From: Lasiosphaeria ovina
Taxonomy: Eukaryota > Ascomycota > Sordariomycetes > Sordariales > Lasiosphaeriaceae
Direction: 5' to 3'
DNA length: 64,000 nucleotides
NCBI GenBank assembly: GCA_033439765.1
Contig: JAULSN010000001.1
Location: 248,001-312,000, forward strand
The translations under genes and the position numbers were made by a program. How positions within the stretch are numbered: the stretch's first letter is position 1; every line of letters starts with the position of its first letter. The notes under the pieces were generated by a model. It made no database searches. It saw nothing but the letters and a program-made list of their open reading frames with translations, and was not told the origin of the DNA. This document shows, piece after piece, positions 1 through 11,901 of the stretch.

Positions 1-119
1 TCGCTTCTTCGCGTTGTCGTTTTTTTTCTCGATTTTAACGGACTCTTGAGGAACCGACAAGCTGACCATTTTGTAGCCCTGTTTTAGTGGCTTTATTGTT
101 AGTCATGGTCGGTTGAGAA

Positions 120-1791
120 TTAGTAAATTGTTAGTAATGGAAAGCTAGATCTTACATCAAACTCGGCTTCAAGTTCTTTGACTGGGTTGGCCATAGCCAG
201 TCGTGCTGTTTGAAATATAGGCCAGCCTTCGTAATCCCCAATCCACGCCGTCTCTTGTATATCCGACGGACCACCTCTGTCGTGAACGTTGTCAAGATTC
301 TCAATAGCAGCGCGTGGGACTAGCGTCAAGTCCGTTCCACTTTCGCCGGCCAGAGTCTTCTTTATGTTCGTAACGGGCTTCAAGGCATGAACGCCTTCGT
401 AGCCAACAGCAACGACAAAGCCACGTAGTTCTGAGAGTTGGATAGATCTCTTGTCCGTAGTCTGGTAGCCAAGATAGACGTCGTTCTCGTCCTCGGCTTC
501 GGTTGACAGGGCTATTCCTGCCACGTACTGATCGCCGTTAATTTTAAACAGCGACACAGAGACCAGCCAGGTTGCCGGGAACTTTCACACGCTGCCGATA
601 TGAATGGGGAGCGGCATCCTGAAGGCGGTTCGCTCGTTGAGACCGAAATATCGGATCTGGCCAATAGTGTCGTGTCGCAGTTGTCTAGCGACCGTCGCCC
701 ATGACAAACTCTCAAAGCCCAGAGGCTGCGGTGAGGGGGTCAAGGCGGAAAGGGCGACGAGGGCCAGACGCTCGATGACTCTCTTCCTGTTTCTAATGAA
801 CTGATCAAACTGCTGGGAGAGTCGGCTACTCCCTAGACCTAGTTCTACTCCCTAGACCTAGTTCCGGGTCCAACTTAAGCGAGTTGTCGGCGGTTCGGCA
901 GTACAGCCAGTTCTAGTCGACGTTTTCGTCCCTCTTGCGTGCCTCGAGCAGCCACGCACGCTCGCCGCCGAGGGCGAACCGGGATGCCCAGAAGGAATGG
1001 CTGCGGATGCACTGCCAAAAGGCCCTAGACACGCGGCAGGCTGTCCAAATGTCGGCTGTTGGCAGGAAGCTGGCAACCATGGCAGCGATATCTTGCGGTA
1101 CCCTCGTAAAGGGATCGCTGGTCACGGGAATCGGGGCCGCCGGCAAGTCAGGCGTATACTGCCTCTTTGCCTCTGCCATCAGGCGAGCGATGGCCTCTTG
1201 TCCGTGTTCGGCGGGGTTCAGTGGGTCGGACCGCCACTTTGATTTGCCGTTCGCATCATGGCCAACGAAGCCGATGGTTCTGGCCTCAAGCTGGCTGCGT
1301 CTCTGGGACCGATTAATCTCCACGAGCCGGGAGAGAACCCTGGGGTTGCGGCGGAACCCTGCCTCCTCCAGCAACAACCAACATGACGCGTGTACTGCGA
1401 ACCCTAGGATGCGGTCGCCAATGCGTGGATACGTGTCCTTGGCGTCATTGTCATAGTCGGCATCGTCCCAGCGACCGTCGAAGCTCTTCGGAGCCTCGAA
1501 AACGAGACCCCAGCCCGGGTGTTGCTCGCGGACTCTGCCTACGCCAGTGCGGCCACACCCTCCGAGCCAGTGTAGACTTTTCAAAGTTAGCAGGGAGGTT
1601 AGATCTACAGCGGGTTTAGAGAGTTTGTGAAGGGGAAAATCTTACTACCGCGAAATTCGGCTTCCCAGGCGAAAGTCGGAGGCTCCTACAAGGCGCGATA
1701 GCCTTCGACATTTTTTTGGAAGCCGAAGCCGCATGCTGCAAATTGGGCAGCTTCCAGCAACGTAGATTCTGATCCGCGACTGTGAAGCCAT
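120..1791 (-). pseudogene. F-box (DUF7600-like) protein, broken gene
   Basis: A probable exon 1 (1791-1646, ATG at 1791, short CPIC motif) is followed by an intron (1645-1577, GTAAG donor, GCTAAC branch, AAAG acceptor) and a long frame (1576-913) that contains an F-box-like stretch (FTRVPQDIAAMVASFLPTAD). Such proteins usually act as substrate adaptors of SCF ubiquitin ligases. The frame stops at 913-915 with TAG, yet the same frame continues beyond it. A perfect 19-bp tandem duplication (827-845 and 846-864) then shifts the frame. Counted with a single copy, the frame runs on to 588, meets TGA at 585-587, and is open again down to TAA at 120. Both stops are single transitions away from Trp, Arg or Gln codons, which suits RIP. 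The family name comes from overall resemblance; the inactivation is read directly from the sequence. Confidence 0.7.
827..864. repeat. 19-bp perfect tandem duplication inside the F-box relic
   Basis: The 19-base unit beginning TACTCCCTAGACC occurs twice without a gap. Because 19 is not a multiple of three, it shifts the reading frame of the surrounding gene, and mentally removing one copy restores an open frame across the site. Confidence 0.9.
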
Positions 1792-3609
1792 TTTGCTCAA
1801 TGTGTGTGTACTATATAGTGAAAGCAATGGTAAACGTATGCAAATGAATAATGTGTGCAAAGGTATAACAGAAGCAAAAGGTCAGGTGCGAATGAAAATC
1901 TGTGGGCGGGGGGGTTTATTTTTGGAAAGTGGGAAATGAAAAGGATACTGGGTGGCGACAGGATTTTCCGTTGTACAGTAACGCTAGAGAGAGAGTCCTC
2001 GTCTGATCTTCCAGGCATTTCCAGGGCTCGTGCTGCCCCTCTCTACAAATGGCAAGAGAAGAAAAGGTACACGTGAACGTCTGATGATCAATGTGCCTTG
2101 GTCACCAGGCAGGCTGAATATATTGATACTGCTTTGTAGCAGCGTCCCCGTAAACTGCGAAACAGAATTCAAAGGCCGGCCTGGGCAGTGCTGTCAGAAA
2201 CTTCAAGGCCTGGCTCAGCAGGAGATAGATAGTTTTGATGGCTTGACTTAGAATGACTTTGCAGGAGTAATGAGCTCTAATCTAACAAGAAAGGATCATT
2301 GATACGATAACCAAATAAATTCCAGAATTGCCGGCTTTGCCGTCCTCTATCAGTTTTGACTGTCTTTTTATTCATGACGCTTTAACAGAAAGCTCTTCTC
2401 CAAGCATGGGCATAGGCATAGCCTGTTACTGACCATGAAAATGGCACCCTGGAAGGAGATGAAAAGCAGCAAGAGTCTACCAAATGCCTCATTGATCACC
2501 AATATGAGGATATGGACCAGGCCATACTTCCATGGCATGACTAACATGATACTGCAAACACAGAAAGGTGTCCGTTTGCAAAACCAAATAGGCAGAAAAA
2601 ACATAGAAAACAGCCAAGCACCAAGACGATAGCAAAAAGCTTGACTACCAGCGTCTGCATATGGCATCCTAAACTAGGCTGCAGTCCTTGGAAATCTTTC
2701 TTGGTGGTTATCTCTAGAAATATTGGCAGAGAAAGCCAAACCAAAACATGTCACACTTGAATTCTGCACCCTTACACCGCAGGCCGAACCCCCTAAGGGC
2801 TTATTGGTTAATGGAGTCTAAAGCTCAAGACAATCCGTTTAGTCATATCTTTTAGACATGCAGAGGGATAGGTGCTTACCTCTATAGTCTCACCCGACAA
2901 CTTTTTCTGTCCGAGTCCGTATTAGTCGTAGATCCTGAGCAAGGGGTGAGCCGCACTGAGGGCCGAGGTGAGCCCAAGGAATTTGCCCCGGCTATACTTG
3001 CCGTGACCATAAATAGGCCGGTGTGCTCGCAAGGACAATCCTGGGTCCAGTTTTGGGACACCTGCCCCCTGAACGTAACGGTCGCTTTGCTTCGCCACGC
3101 AACTGCCTTTTTCTCTTTTCTATCTGAAAAATCACCGTTATGACCTGCGGGGCTGTCACACCTGACTGATTGAACCGGATCGCGTACACGTGGCTTATTG
3201 GCGCAGAGCTAAGACCGACCTGACGATACTATAGTAAGGTCAGCTTGTCAAGTACATAGGGTTAAGCGCCTGCTAGGCGCTCGGAAATTTATATTTAGCA
3301 CTCAGTACCGCCAATAAAAAGGAGATACGATACGAGTGTATTGAAACAATTGGTTCATGACAGGCGATAATAAGCGCGCGCGAGATGCACCTGGAAGAGG
3401 CCGCCTGTCAGAGGCCGCCTATCCGCGGTCAAGACACATCGTGTGGCTTGCAGATAACCCAGCGATTCCGAGCCTAGCATATCATCTAAACCGCCGTGCA
3501 TCTTCAACACGAGGCATTTCGGCCCGCTTTCACCATCTTCTGTGCGCACGGCGAGAGTCTAGGTTCAGATGATCCTCTCCTTCATTGCTAACTCGAGAGA
3601 TCCGGAGAA
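1792..3609. other. Gene-poor stretch
   Basis: I see no supported gene. Short open frames on both strands lack codon character and splice support. The minus-strand frame at 2368-2667 is hydrophobic but resembles nothing I recognise. The right end should hold the NLR promoter. Confidence 0.5.
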
Positions 3610-6600
3610 ATGGACGACAAGCCATTGTGCCTGCTAGCATTGGGTAAGCCCATGTACCGAATCTGCCGTCGTTGCTCAATCACTGACAGTCACAGATGGC
3701 GGGGGCATCCGCGGGCTCTCGCAGCTCGTGATCCTCGACGAGATTATGAATCGGATCAAATACGACCTTGATGTAGACGAAGATCTTCTCCCGGCAGATT
3801 TCTTTGACCTTATCGGCGGCACATCTACAGGAGGGTAAGGTCACGATTGTTTGTCTGGATCACAGCTAATCCCGGTCTTGTCATAGCCTGATTGCGCTGT
3901 TACTGGGACGTTTGCGCCGATCGGTACCGCAGGCCAGGAAGGAATACGTCCGCATTGCGGAAGAAGTCTTCTCCCTTCCAAGGTACCTCAAAAAAAACAC
4001 GTTTGAAGGCCGGAAGCTAGAAGAGGCTGTAAAGCGGCTTCTGGGGAAAGATCGCAGTGAAGAGAAAATGTTGGAGAAAGGTGGCAGCTGCAAAGTGTAT
4101 GTATTCGGAGCCTCTTGTCTGAGCGACCAGCTGATCCGTCTGTTCCAAGGTTTGTCTGCGCCGTGCCGCAACAAGACGTCAAGGCTCGAGCCGGGCCCCG
4201 GCTGTTCAGGACGTATAAGGTGCGCGAGAACGCTTCGTTCAACTGCACGATCTGGGAGGCATGCCGCGCAACTTCGGCGGCACCTTCGTACTTCGAACCC
4301 ATCAAAATAGGCGACGACGGCGAGCAGGAGACGTTCGTGGATGGCGCACTCGGCTACAACAACCCCATCGAACTGGTGTTGGAGGAGGCCAGGTGCATCT
4401 TCCCTGGACGGAAGGTTGCCTGTATCGTCAGCATTGGGACCGGCGTCGCTACCGTCATCAACTTTTCAGACTCGCCAAAGACGAGTCCGGTCAAGCTGAT
4501 CAATGCACTCAAGAAAATGGCAACGGAGTCAGACACGACAGCGGAGAAGACACATCGGCGCTTTCGAAACGTTCAGGATACGTGTTTCCGCTTCACCGTC
4601 GATCGTGGCCTCCCAGGTATCGGGCTGGAAGAGTGGAAGGAACTATCCCATGTGCGGACCTTCACCACTGAATATCTTAATCAACACATAATATCCGAAC
4701 AGGTTAATAAAGTTGTTAGGGCATTGCTTGCATCCAATATTGTCGGCCAAGAAGGCTCGAACAGATTAATTCGGCTTTCGGCCGTCAGCTCAGACGAGCC
4801 GGGGGCGCCGCAGGGTCTACCTCGGACACTAGATTGGCGACCGAAGGAAGGTTCTATCCCTAGCTTTTACTATGTTACTGAGCAACTGGCATCTCATAGT
4901 ATGTAGCTTTGAATTAATCCAACTCGAGCCTTACCCTGACACTAATTCCTAATAGTCGTGGGATTTCTCTCACAGCGCCACTGGATCGTCCCTTTTGGCC
5001 GCAACGATGACTTTGTCGGGCGTGGAGAGGAATTAGAACAGCTCCTGGCGACGATCCCACCGGAGTCTAATAAAGACAATTGCCAACTAGTCGCCCTCGA
5101 GGGTCTCGGGGGCATCGGAAAAACTCAGATTGCTCTCGAGGCGATCTTTCGGGTCCGCGACGCACATCCAGAATGCAGCATCTTTTGGGTCCCAGCCATC
5201 GATAGCACCACTTTTGAGAATGCATACCGCAAGATCGGCCAAGAGCTCAAGATTGCGGGGATCGGCGAAGATAAGGCCGACATCAAGACCCTCGTCAAGA
5301 CTGCACTGAACAGCGAAGATTCCGGCAGCTGGCTTTTAGTTGTCGATAACGCGGACGACACTGACCTGCTCTTTGGCGACACGTCTCTTGCTGACCATCT
5401 CCCATCCAGCCAAAAAGGTTCCATCCTATTCACAACACGAAATCACGAGGTTGTCCGAAGGCTCAGTATCCGGCAAGCGAATCGCATCTGCGTGACCACA
5501 ATGAGCAGAGACGAAGCCGTTGATCTCTTGAAAAAACATCTAAGACCGGAGCAAATGAGTGACAATAAAAGCGCCACAGATTTGCTCGACCTTTTGGCCG
5601 ATCTCCCGCTTGCTATCAAGCAGGCATCCGCCTATATGGATCAGACAGGGATAACGACAATGCGGTATCTAGAACATTGTCGGTCGAGCGATGCCGATCT
5701 AATCAAGATCCTGGGAAAGGATTTTGAAGACAAAGGCCGGTACAAGAGCACCCAAAATCCAGTTGCAACGACATGGCTAGTTTCATTCCACCATATATCC
5801 CGGGACAACCACCTCTCCGCCCAATACATGAAGTTCATGTCATTCCTCTCTGAGAAAGATATCCCGAGAGATCTATTGCCTCCAGGTGACGGTGAATTGG
5901 AGATGGACGAAGCGATTGGTCTATTGAAAGCATATGCTTTTATCAGCGAACGAGCGGGCCAAAGTTCGTATGATATGCATAGACTTGTGCGACTGACGAT
6001 GCGAAACTGGCTGGCCAACGAAGCAAAGTTGAAGGCATGTGTTACAACGGTGATTCAACGGCTTGCAAATGTTTTTCCCCATCCCAGATATAGGAACAGA
6101 GGTGTATGGGTGAGATATCTTCCGCATACCTTCACAGCATTAGAGCTTGAAGGTGATTCGACAGATGACGCTGCTAAGTCAAACCTTCTTTATAACCTCG
6201 CGACCGCGGTGTGGAGTCTGGGCAACTACAAGCAAGCCGAGCAGCTGTACCGGCGGACGCTTGCACTACGCACAAAAGTGGTGGGTGCGCAGCATCCCGA
6301 CACGCTCCGAAGTATGCATGGACTCGCGAACGCGGCGTGGAGTCAGGGCAAGCACAAGGAAGCCGAGCAGCTGTACCGGCAGACGCTCGCGCAGTGGACA
6401 GAAGTGCTGGGCGCGCGGCATTGCCACACGCTTCTTACCATGAATAACCTCGCGAACGCGGTGCGAGATCAGGGCAACTACAAGGAGGCTGCGCAGCTGT
6501 ACCGCCAAACGCTTACGCTACGGACAGAAGTACTGGGCGTGCAGCATCCGATCACACTCCGGAGCATGCATGGACTCGCGAACGCGGTGCGGGATGAAGG

Positions 6601-7237
6601 CAACTATAAGGAAGCCGAGCAGCTGTACCGGCAGACGCTCGCGCTGCGGACAGAAGTACTAGGCCTGCAGCATCCAGACACGCTCCGGAGTGTGCATGGA
6701 CTCGCGAACGTGGTGTGGGATCAGGGCAACTACCATGAGGCTAGGCAGCTGTACCAGCAGACGCTCGCGTTGCGGACAGAAGTACTAGGCCTGCAGCATC
6801 CCGACACACTCCGGAGTATGCATGGGGTCGCGAGCGTGGTAGGCTGGCAGGGCAACTACAAGGCGGCCGAGAAGCTGCACCGGCAGACGCTCGCGCTACG
6901 TACAAAAGTGCTAGGTACTAAGCATCCTGACACGCTCCTAAGTATATATGGACTTGCGAACGCGGTGTGTGATCAGGGCAACTACAAGGAGGCTGAGCAG
7001 CTATACCGGCAAACACTCGCATTACACGCAGAAGTCCTGGGCACGCGGCATCCCGACACACTCCGGAGTATGCAAGGGGTCGCAAACGCGGTACGGAATC
7101 AGGGCAACTACAGGGAGGCCGAGCAGTTATATCGACAGACGCTTAGACTACAGAAAGAAGTTCTAGGTATACAGCATCCTGATACACTCCGGACTATCTC
7201 CTTGTTACAGGCTGGGCCTAAAGAATCTGTAGACTAG
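3610..7237 (+). CDS. Patatin / NB-ARC / TPR NLR-type receptor
   Basis: Five exons (3610-3643, 3696-3834, 3887-4096, 4150-4898, 4956-7237) with consensus GT-AG introns give 1137 residues in one frame. Residues 9-330 are a patatin-like phospholipase: oxyanion loop DGGGIRG (12-18), nucleophile elbow GTSTGG (Ser55) and the catalytic Asp in DGA (192-194). An NB-ARC ATPase follows: P-loop GLGGIGKT (427-434), Walker B LLVVDNADD, an LFTTR motif, a GLPL-like LADLPLA and an MHD-like MHRLV near 718. Residues ~786-1125 hold eight TPR (kinesin-light-chain type) units of 42 residues. Fungal proteins of this architecture are NLR-like receptors linked to non-self recognition and programmed cell death: the repeats sense, NB-ARC oligomerises and patatin acts on lipids. 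All key residues are present, so it appears intact. The ligand is unknown. Confidence 0.93.
6180..7196 (+). repeat. Eight 126-bp TPR-coding repeats in the NLR
   Basis: Units of 126 bp (42 codons) recur in frame. Each contains GNYKEAEQLYRQTLALRTEV or a close variant, then LG..HPDTLRSMHGLANAV. Some neighbouring units share stretches of about 30 identical bases, for example in units four and five around 6640-6800. Such internal identity suggests recent unequal crossing-over or gene conversion. Confidence 0.93.
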
Positions 7238-7843
7238 CGTTACGCGAGTGGCTCTGACTGCGGCAATGGTAGTTGATTGGGAACATGGACAAGGCTCTCC
7301 TGCTATGTAAGCCCCCTGGATAAGGGGTCTGAGCTTAGGACCGTGAAAAGAGGTCTCCCTAACCTTCGGCTGGCTTACCCTTTCTCTTCCTTGGATAGAT
7401 TAATCTAGTTTATTTTAGTACTTGTAACTGATTTCCTTGACTACGTGACAACTAGACCAACGTTCCGCATAACTTAAATAATAATCGCAACGTAATTTAA
7501 GTAAATCAGCCACACACTTAATTCAATTAGACCAAAAAATTCCACCAAATCTGAGGGACGATTTGAGTTGATGTTAGTCAATTTTCGTCAATTTTTAGGA
7601 CCACTTTGATCATTTCTTGGACAAACACTATTTACCTCAGTCCCCATAAATTCCGATCCTAACTCCTTTGCTTGGCTGGGGATTCCATCCATGGAATCAA
7701 TAGAACGGCGTAGCAGAGCCTAAACTATGATCAGATCATGTAAGGGGCAGCGACAGGACACAAAATCCCTGTTCACGTCTTCACGAGAACAAAGAATATG
7801 AGCATCTGTGTTCTCACAAGTAGAAACCCACACATCAATCAAA
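7238..7843. other. AT-rich intergenic stretch
   Basis: It lies between the NLR stop and the GH43 relic. It is rich in A/T with several TAATTTAAGTAAAT-like runs. I see no coding potential or known RNA. Confidence 0.5.
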
Positions 7844-9630
7844 ATGCCCTCTCTCCGCGCCATCGGCCTGGCCAGCCTGGCCGTGATCGGCCACGCCCAG
7901 GCCTCGCAAGGCCCCCAGAAGCCATCCAAATACACCGTCAGGAAGTACACAAACCCAATCCTACCGGAGTGGAACTCGGACCCGAGCTGTACGTTCGTCA
8001 AGGAGTGTAACAAAACCTTCTTCTGCACGTCGTCCTCCTTCGTCGCGTATATAACAGTATACCCCGGCCACTACATATCTATTCGACCTGTTCACAATGT
8101 TATATACGCAAGCAAAGACCTCACCGGCTGGCGGCACATCAGCAACGTGCTCATGCGGGCTGAGAAGGTGCCCAAGCTGTCGACCATCGATAGCAAGAAT
8201 ACGGGATCCGAAGGTATGGGCGTCGACGATCCGCTACCGCGGCGGCGTCTTCTACCTGATCACGGCGTACGTGGCGTAGCCGTAGGGGCCCAAGATCCTG
8301 CTATCACGAGCACAACCCCGTTTGCAGCAGACGCCTGGGCCGGCCCCGTGCGCGTCGCGAACCCCTCCAACGACATCGACCTAGACATCTTCTGGGATGC
8401 CGATGACAAGACGTACATGGCCATGGCCGCGGGCATCTACGTCAGCGGGATCAACACGACGACGGGCGTGTCGGGGTCCGCGTCCAAGCTGTGGCCCGGC
8501 TCAGGCGACCGCAACCCCGAGGGCCCGCATCTGTTTGCCAAGGACGGCTTCCACTACCTACCTGCTAACCGGTGAGGGCGGGACCGAGACGAACCACTCG
8601 GCGACCATAGCGCGGTTTGCGTCGGGCGTGCCGGGGCCGTATAAGGGGTTCGCCGCCGGCAACACACGACAAACTTCTTCCAGACGGTCGGGTACGCGGA
8701 CGTGTTCCAGGACGCGGCGGGCGGGTGGTGGGCGATAGCGCTGGCGACTCGGCCGGGCTCTGAGTGGGCTGTCTCCCCCATGGGCCGCGAGACGGTGTTG
8801 GTGCCGATGGGCTGGGAGGCTGAGAAGTGGCCAGCTCTCGACCCCGTGCAGGGCCGCATGACCGCCGCGCTGCCGTCGGTGGACAAGAGTTTGAAGGGTG
8901 TCGGGCAGTGGCAGGACGACGGGGATGTGGTGGACTTTAGGGCGGGTGAGGCGCTGCCGGTACACTTCGGCACGTGGCCCGCAGAATGACACGGCGCTGT
9001 TTGCCGTGTCGCCGCGTGGGCATGCCGATTCGCTGCGTATTATGCCCGCGCCGTCGAACCTGACGCGCGAGGCGGGATTTGATCCGCGCCGCGATGGGCT
9101 GGGTTTGTGTTTCGCAAGCAGACGGCATCTCTGTTCGAGTTTGCTGTGTTAGTGACGTTCGAGCCGGCTGCTGTGGGCGAGAAGGCCGGCGTGGCTGTGT
9201 TTCTGACCATGACGCAGCATGCCGATCTGGGGATCGTGGGTCTTGTGAAGGGGTCGGGGAAGAAGCTGGTGACGTGTTTGCGGTTGCGGGTCGAGGCGGC
9301 GGGGGCCGTGGCGGGGTTCAAGCCGCTGAGCGAGGTTGTCATGGCTCTGCGGGCCGCGTAGATCGGGAAGAAGCTGTGACTAACGGTCAAGGCTACCATG
9401 GATGGTCAGTTTGTGTTTGAATAGGCGTTGGAGTTCAAGGTGGGTGACAAACACGTCTTGGGACAAGTCGATGCGAAGCTCGTGTCGGGGGGCAACGGGC
9501 CGTTTACGTAAGTCGAGTCATATTTTGCATTGCAGGAGTGGGAGGTTGCTAACCAGTGGGCAGGAACTGTCGCTGGGACTTACGCGACTAGCAATGGCGG
9601 AGGGGCACGCCAGCGTATGTCAGCCGGTGA
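7844..9630 (+). pseudogene. GH43-family glycosidase (beta-xylosidase type), frameshifted
   Basis: The start ATG opens a signal peptide (MPSLRAIGLASLAVIGHAQA) and a typical GH43 beginning (NPILPEWNSDPSCTF, FFCTSSSF, IYASKDLTGW). The conserved order then continues, but in changing frames: WASTIRYRGGVFYLITAYV (frame change near 8210), NDIDLDIFWD (change and stop near 8277), EGGTETNHSATIARF (near 8565), VGYADVFQDAAGGWWAIAL (near 8665), PRGHADSLRIMPAPSNLTRE (near 8985), and a C-terminal beta-sandwich part with EFAVLVTFEPAAVGEKAGV (near 9105) and YATSNGGEGHA near 9580-9615. About 45 extra bases sit near 8050. Intact relatives are secreted enzymes that cut arabinose- or xylose-containing polysaccharides. 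At least six breaks exclude a working product unless the assembly is at fault; stop codons inside frames are few. Confidence 0.85.
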
Positions 9631-9689
9631 GGTACACTCCCATTCCACAAGAGGTGTCTCGGGGTGAATTCGTCCCAGTTTGAACTGAA

Positions 9690-10926
9690 GTGACATGGGG
9701 GTCGCTTACTAGGCTAGTCGATTCTGGAAAGGGCTTGGACATGCAAAGGTGCTAGTAACTACAGGTGGATTGAGGTGATCTCTAGTGGAATAACTGCCCT
9801 AAAACGTATTCTTTCACCATTTTACGTGGGGCACATAACTGAGGCATGTGAATCGCCAGGGCTAAACCCCCACATTCGTCTAGACTACTCGAATCTGCCC
9901 TGTTGCCGTCTGTACGCACGCCAAGTTCTAGGTTTCACCAATAAAAGAAACTGAGAATGTCCTTGTAAATCAGCTTCTAGAAAGTTCATGTCATCCTCCA
10001 CGTAGTTCTCAGGCATAGAATTGTAGCTTCTTTCATTGTTTCGCAGAGTATATTGTTTTACATAATTTGAAACCAGGACAATACACCACACATTCAATAT
10101 TACTCCAGTCCTGCGAACTGCCCTTTGTAAAGCAAATTTAACGAGCGGGGGTGTCTAGTATCTAGGCTGCTTTAGGTATGAGACCCGGCCGTACCTACGA
10201 GTACCTGCTTCGGATTTACTGCCAGAGCCACCTTGATCTCAGCAAGGCATGAAATCAGTCCTATCCTCGTAGGGCCTCTAGAGTCTCCACTACTAGTCAA
10301 TAGTACACAATAGGAAACCGGACCAGATTCTTGTGTGACTGCAAACAAGATATGAGAGGATTGGATCCATAATGTGAACAATAGCAATGCCGAGACCCCA
10401 ATAGCAATAGTAGTCCAGAAATCTCAAGTCGTGTAAATGCAGAGAATCTAACGTTCCTATCGTCCGAACTGCCATTCAGCTCAACCCCGTTCGTAGTTCT
10501 TTCCTCGCCTATGAAAAGAACGCAAAACCCACAGACTGAACCCTTTCCTCTCCAGATTTCGTCCTCAGTTTACGAGAGATATCCAGTTCGGCAAGTTTAT
10601 CCCTAGTTTACGACGGACATCTGTTTGGGCAGGGTCATCTTGACTTCCACCAAAGAAATACCACTCGACAGTTTCATTCCTAGCTTGCCGCAGGCATCTG
10701 TCTGTAGAAGCTCAACCTCAGAAGATCCGGATCGACAGCTTCGTTCCCACCTTACCGCAGGGATCCGGCTGTACAAACTCATCTTCACTTTACGAAAGAG
10801 ATCTGATCGTACTAGTAAGTTCCTAGCATGGGATGTCACAAACAGCACACATGCCTACCAGGCAACCAATATCATCAAAGCTTCGACTATTTTGTCTTTG
10901 GGCATTCGCCATCGACGGCAAGAATC
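9690..10926. other. Intergenic stretch with degenerate repeats
   Basis: I see no supported gene. Positions 10565-10815 hold about four diverged copies of a unit of roughly 68 bases, recognisable by TTACGACGG/TTGCCGCAGG followed by CATCTGT and by CTCGACAG/TCGACAGC. The rest shows no structure I can name. Confidence 0.5.
10565..10815. repeat. Degenerate ~68-bp minisatellite upstream of the RING gene
   Basis: Successive segments share the order TCGACAGYTTCRTTCC, a YTTRCCGCAGG core, ATCYGKCTGTA and CTCATCTTCAC, with many substitutions. It lies just upstream of the RBR-type gene. Confidence 0.45.
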
Positions 10927-11313
10927 ATGACTGACGCTTCGGATTCCAGTAACATTAAGCAACAAAAGCTTGCTCCGCCTTCCCCTTTTTCTTCTCTCGC
11001 CCACCGAAAAGGGTTCGGAGGCAACATGAACTTCTTTGACATGGATGACGATGACGATGACTATGGCAATGGCAATGACTACGGCACTGACACGTCGTCG
11101 CTTGGCGAGTCAGCCGCCTCGTATGAGGCTGGCGAGTCGGGCTCCGACGAGGGAGTCGATGACCCCTGGCTGAGCTACACGGTAAATACTCCCCGCCATA
11201 CTCACCCTTCTATCCGCCCTCTTTTTCCGGAATCCGGGCATACATCCGGGAATAAGCCAAGCTGACACACGCTCTCCACCAACACACAGCCTGACCAGAT
11301 GGATCTGGGCGAG

Positions 11314-11346
<33 letters not shown>

Positions 11347-11901
11347 GACGGCAACAGCGGCATGTCCGGCACCGATTCGGGCGAGGCGATGGACGTCGAC
11401 GTGATGACGTGCATCATCTGCGAGGATGTCCACGCGGTGGCCGACGTGTTCGTGTTCGACTGCGGACACTGGTGGTGCCGGAAGTGCGTGGCGAAGCACG
11501 TCACGACAAAGCTCGCCGATGACGAGTTTGAGCCGGGCTCGTTCCCGCCCTCGGCTTGCTGCGAGGATGAGCAGGGCAACGATGAGCAGGGCAACGATGA
11601 GGCCATTCTGCCGGATCCGGGCTGCGCGCTGGCGCGGTTCATGGGCGCGGGCTGGGTCGCCGGGTACGCGGCGCGCTACCGGGCCTGGCACCACGCCACG
11701 CGCTTCCGCCGCGGAGTGATGGACGAGGAGGCCGTCGCCGCCGTCACCCCCGTCGCCGCCCGCATGGGCTGGCAGCGCTGCCCCCGCTGCGGCATGATCG
11801 TCGAGCGCATCGATGGGTGCAACAGGATGAGGTGCACCTGCAGGCAAGCGTTTTGTTACGTCTGTGGAAGCACCTGGCACGAGTGCGGCCACGGCTATTG
11901 A
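10927..11901 (+). CDS. RBR/IBR-type RING-finger protein (putative E3 ligase)
   Basis: Two exons (10927-11181, 11290-11901) are joined in phase 0 by an intron with a GTAAAT donor, GCTGAC branch and CACAG acceptor; product 288 residues. The N-terminal third is acidic (a DDDDDD run, then HDHDHDHDHDHDD). A RING-like segment follows: CIICEDV, then CGHWWCRKC. The C-terminus has the Rcat/RING2 signature CPRCGMIVERIDGCNRMRC plus FCYVCG and a final H-x-C-x-H. In RBR ligases the Cys of the GC-N-x-M stretch forms the ubiquitin thioester, and that Cys is present. The protein is short: the middle IBR domain is very reduced and RING1 seems to lack its last Cys pair, so activity is uncertain. Partners are unknown. 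Confidence 0.8.
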
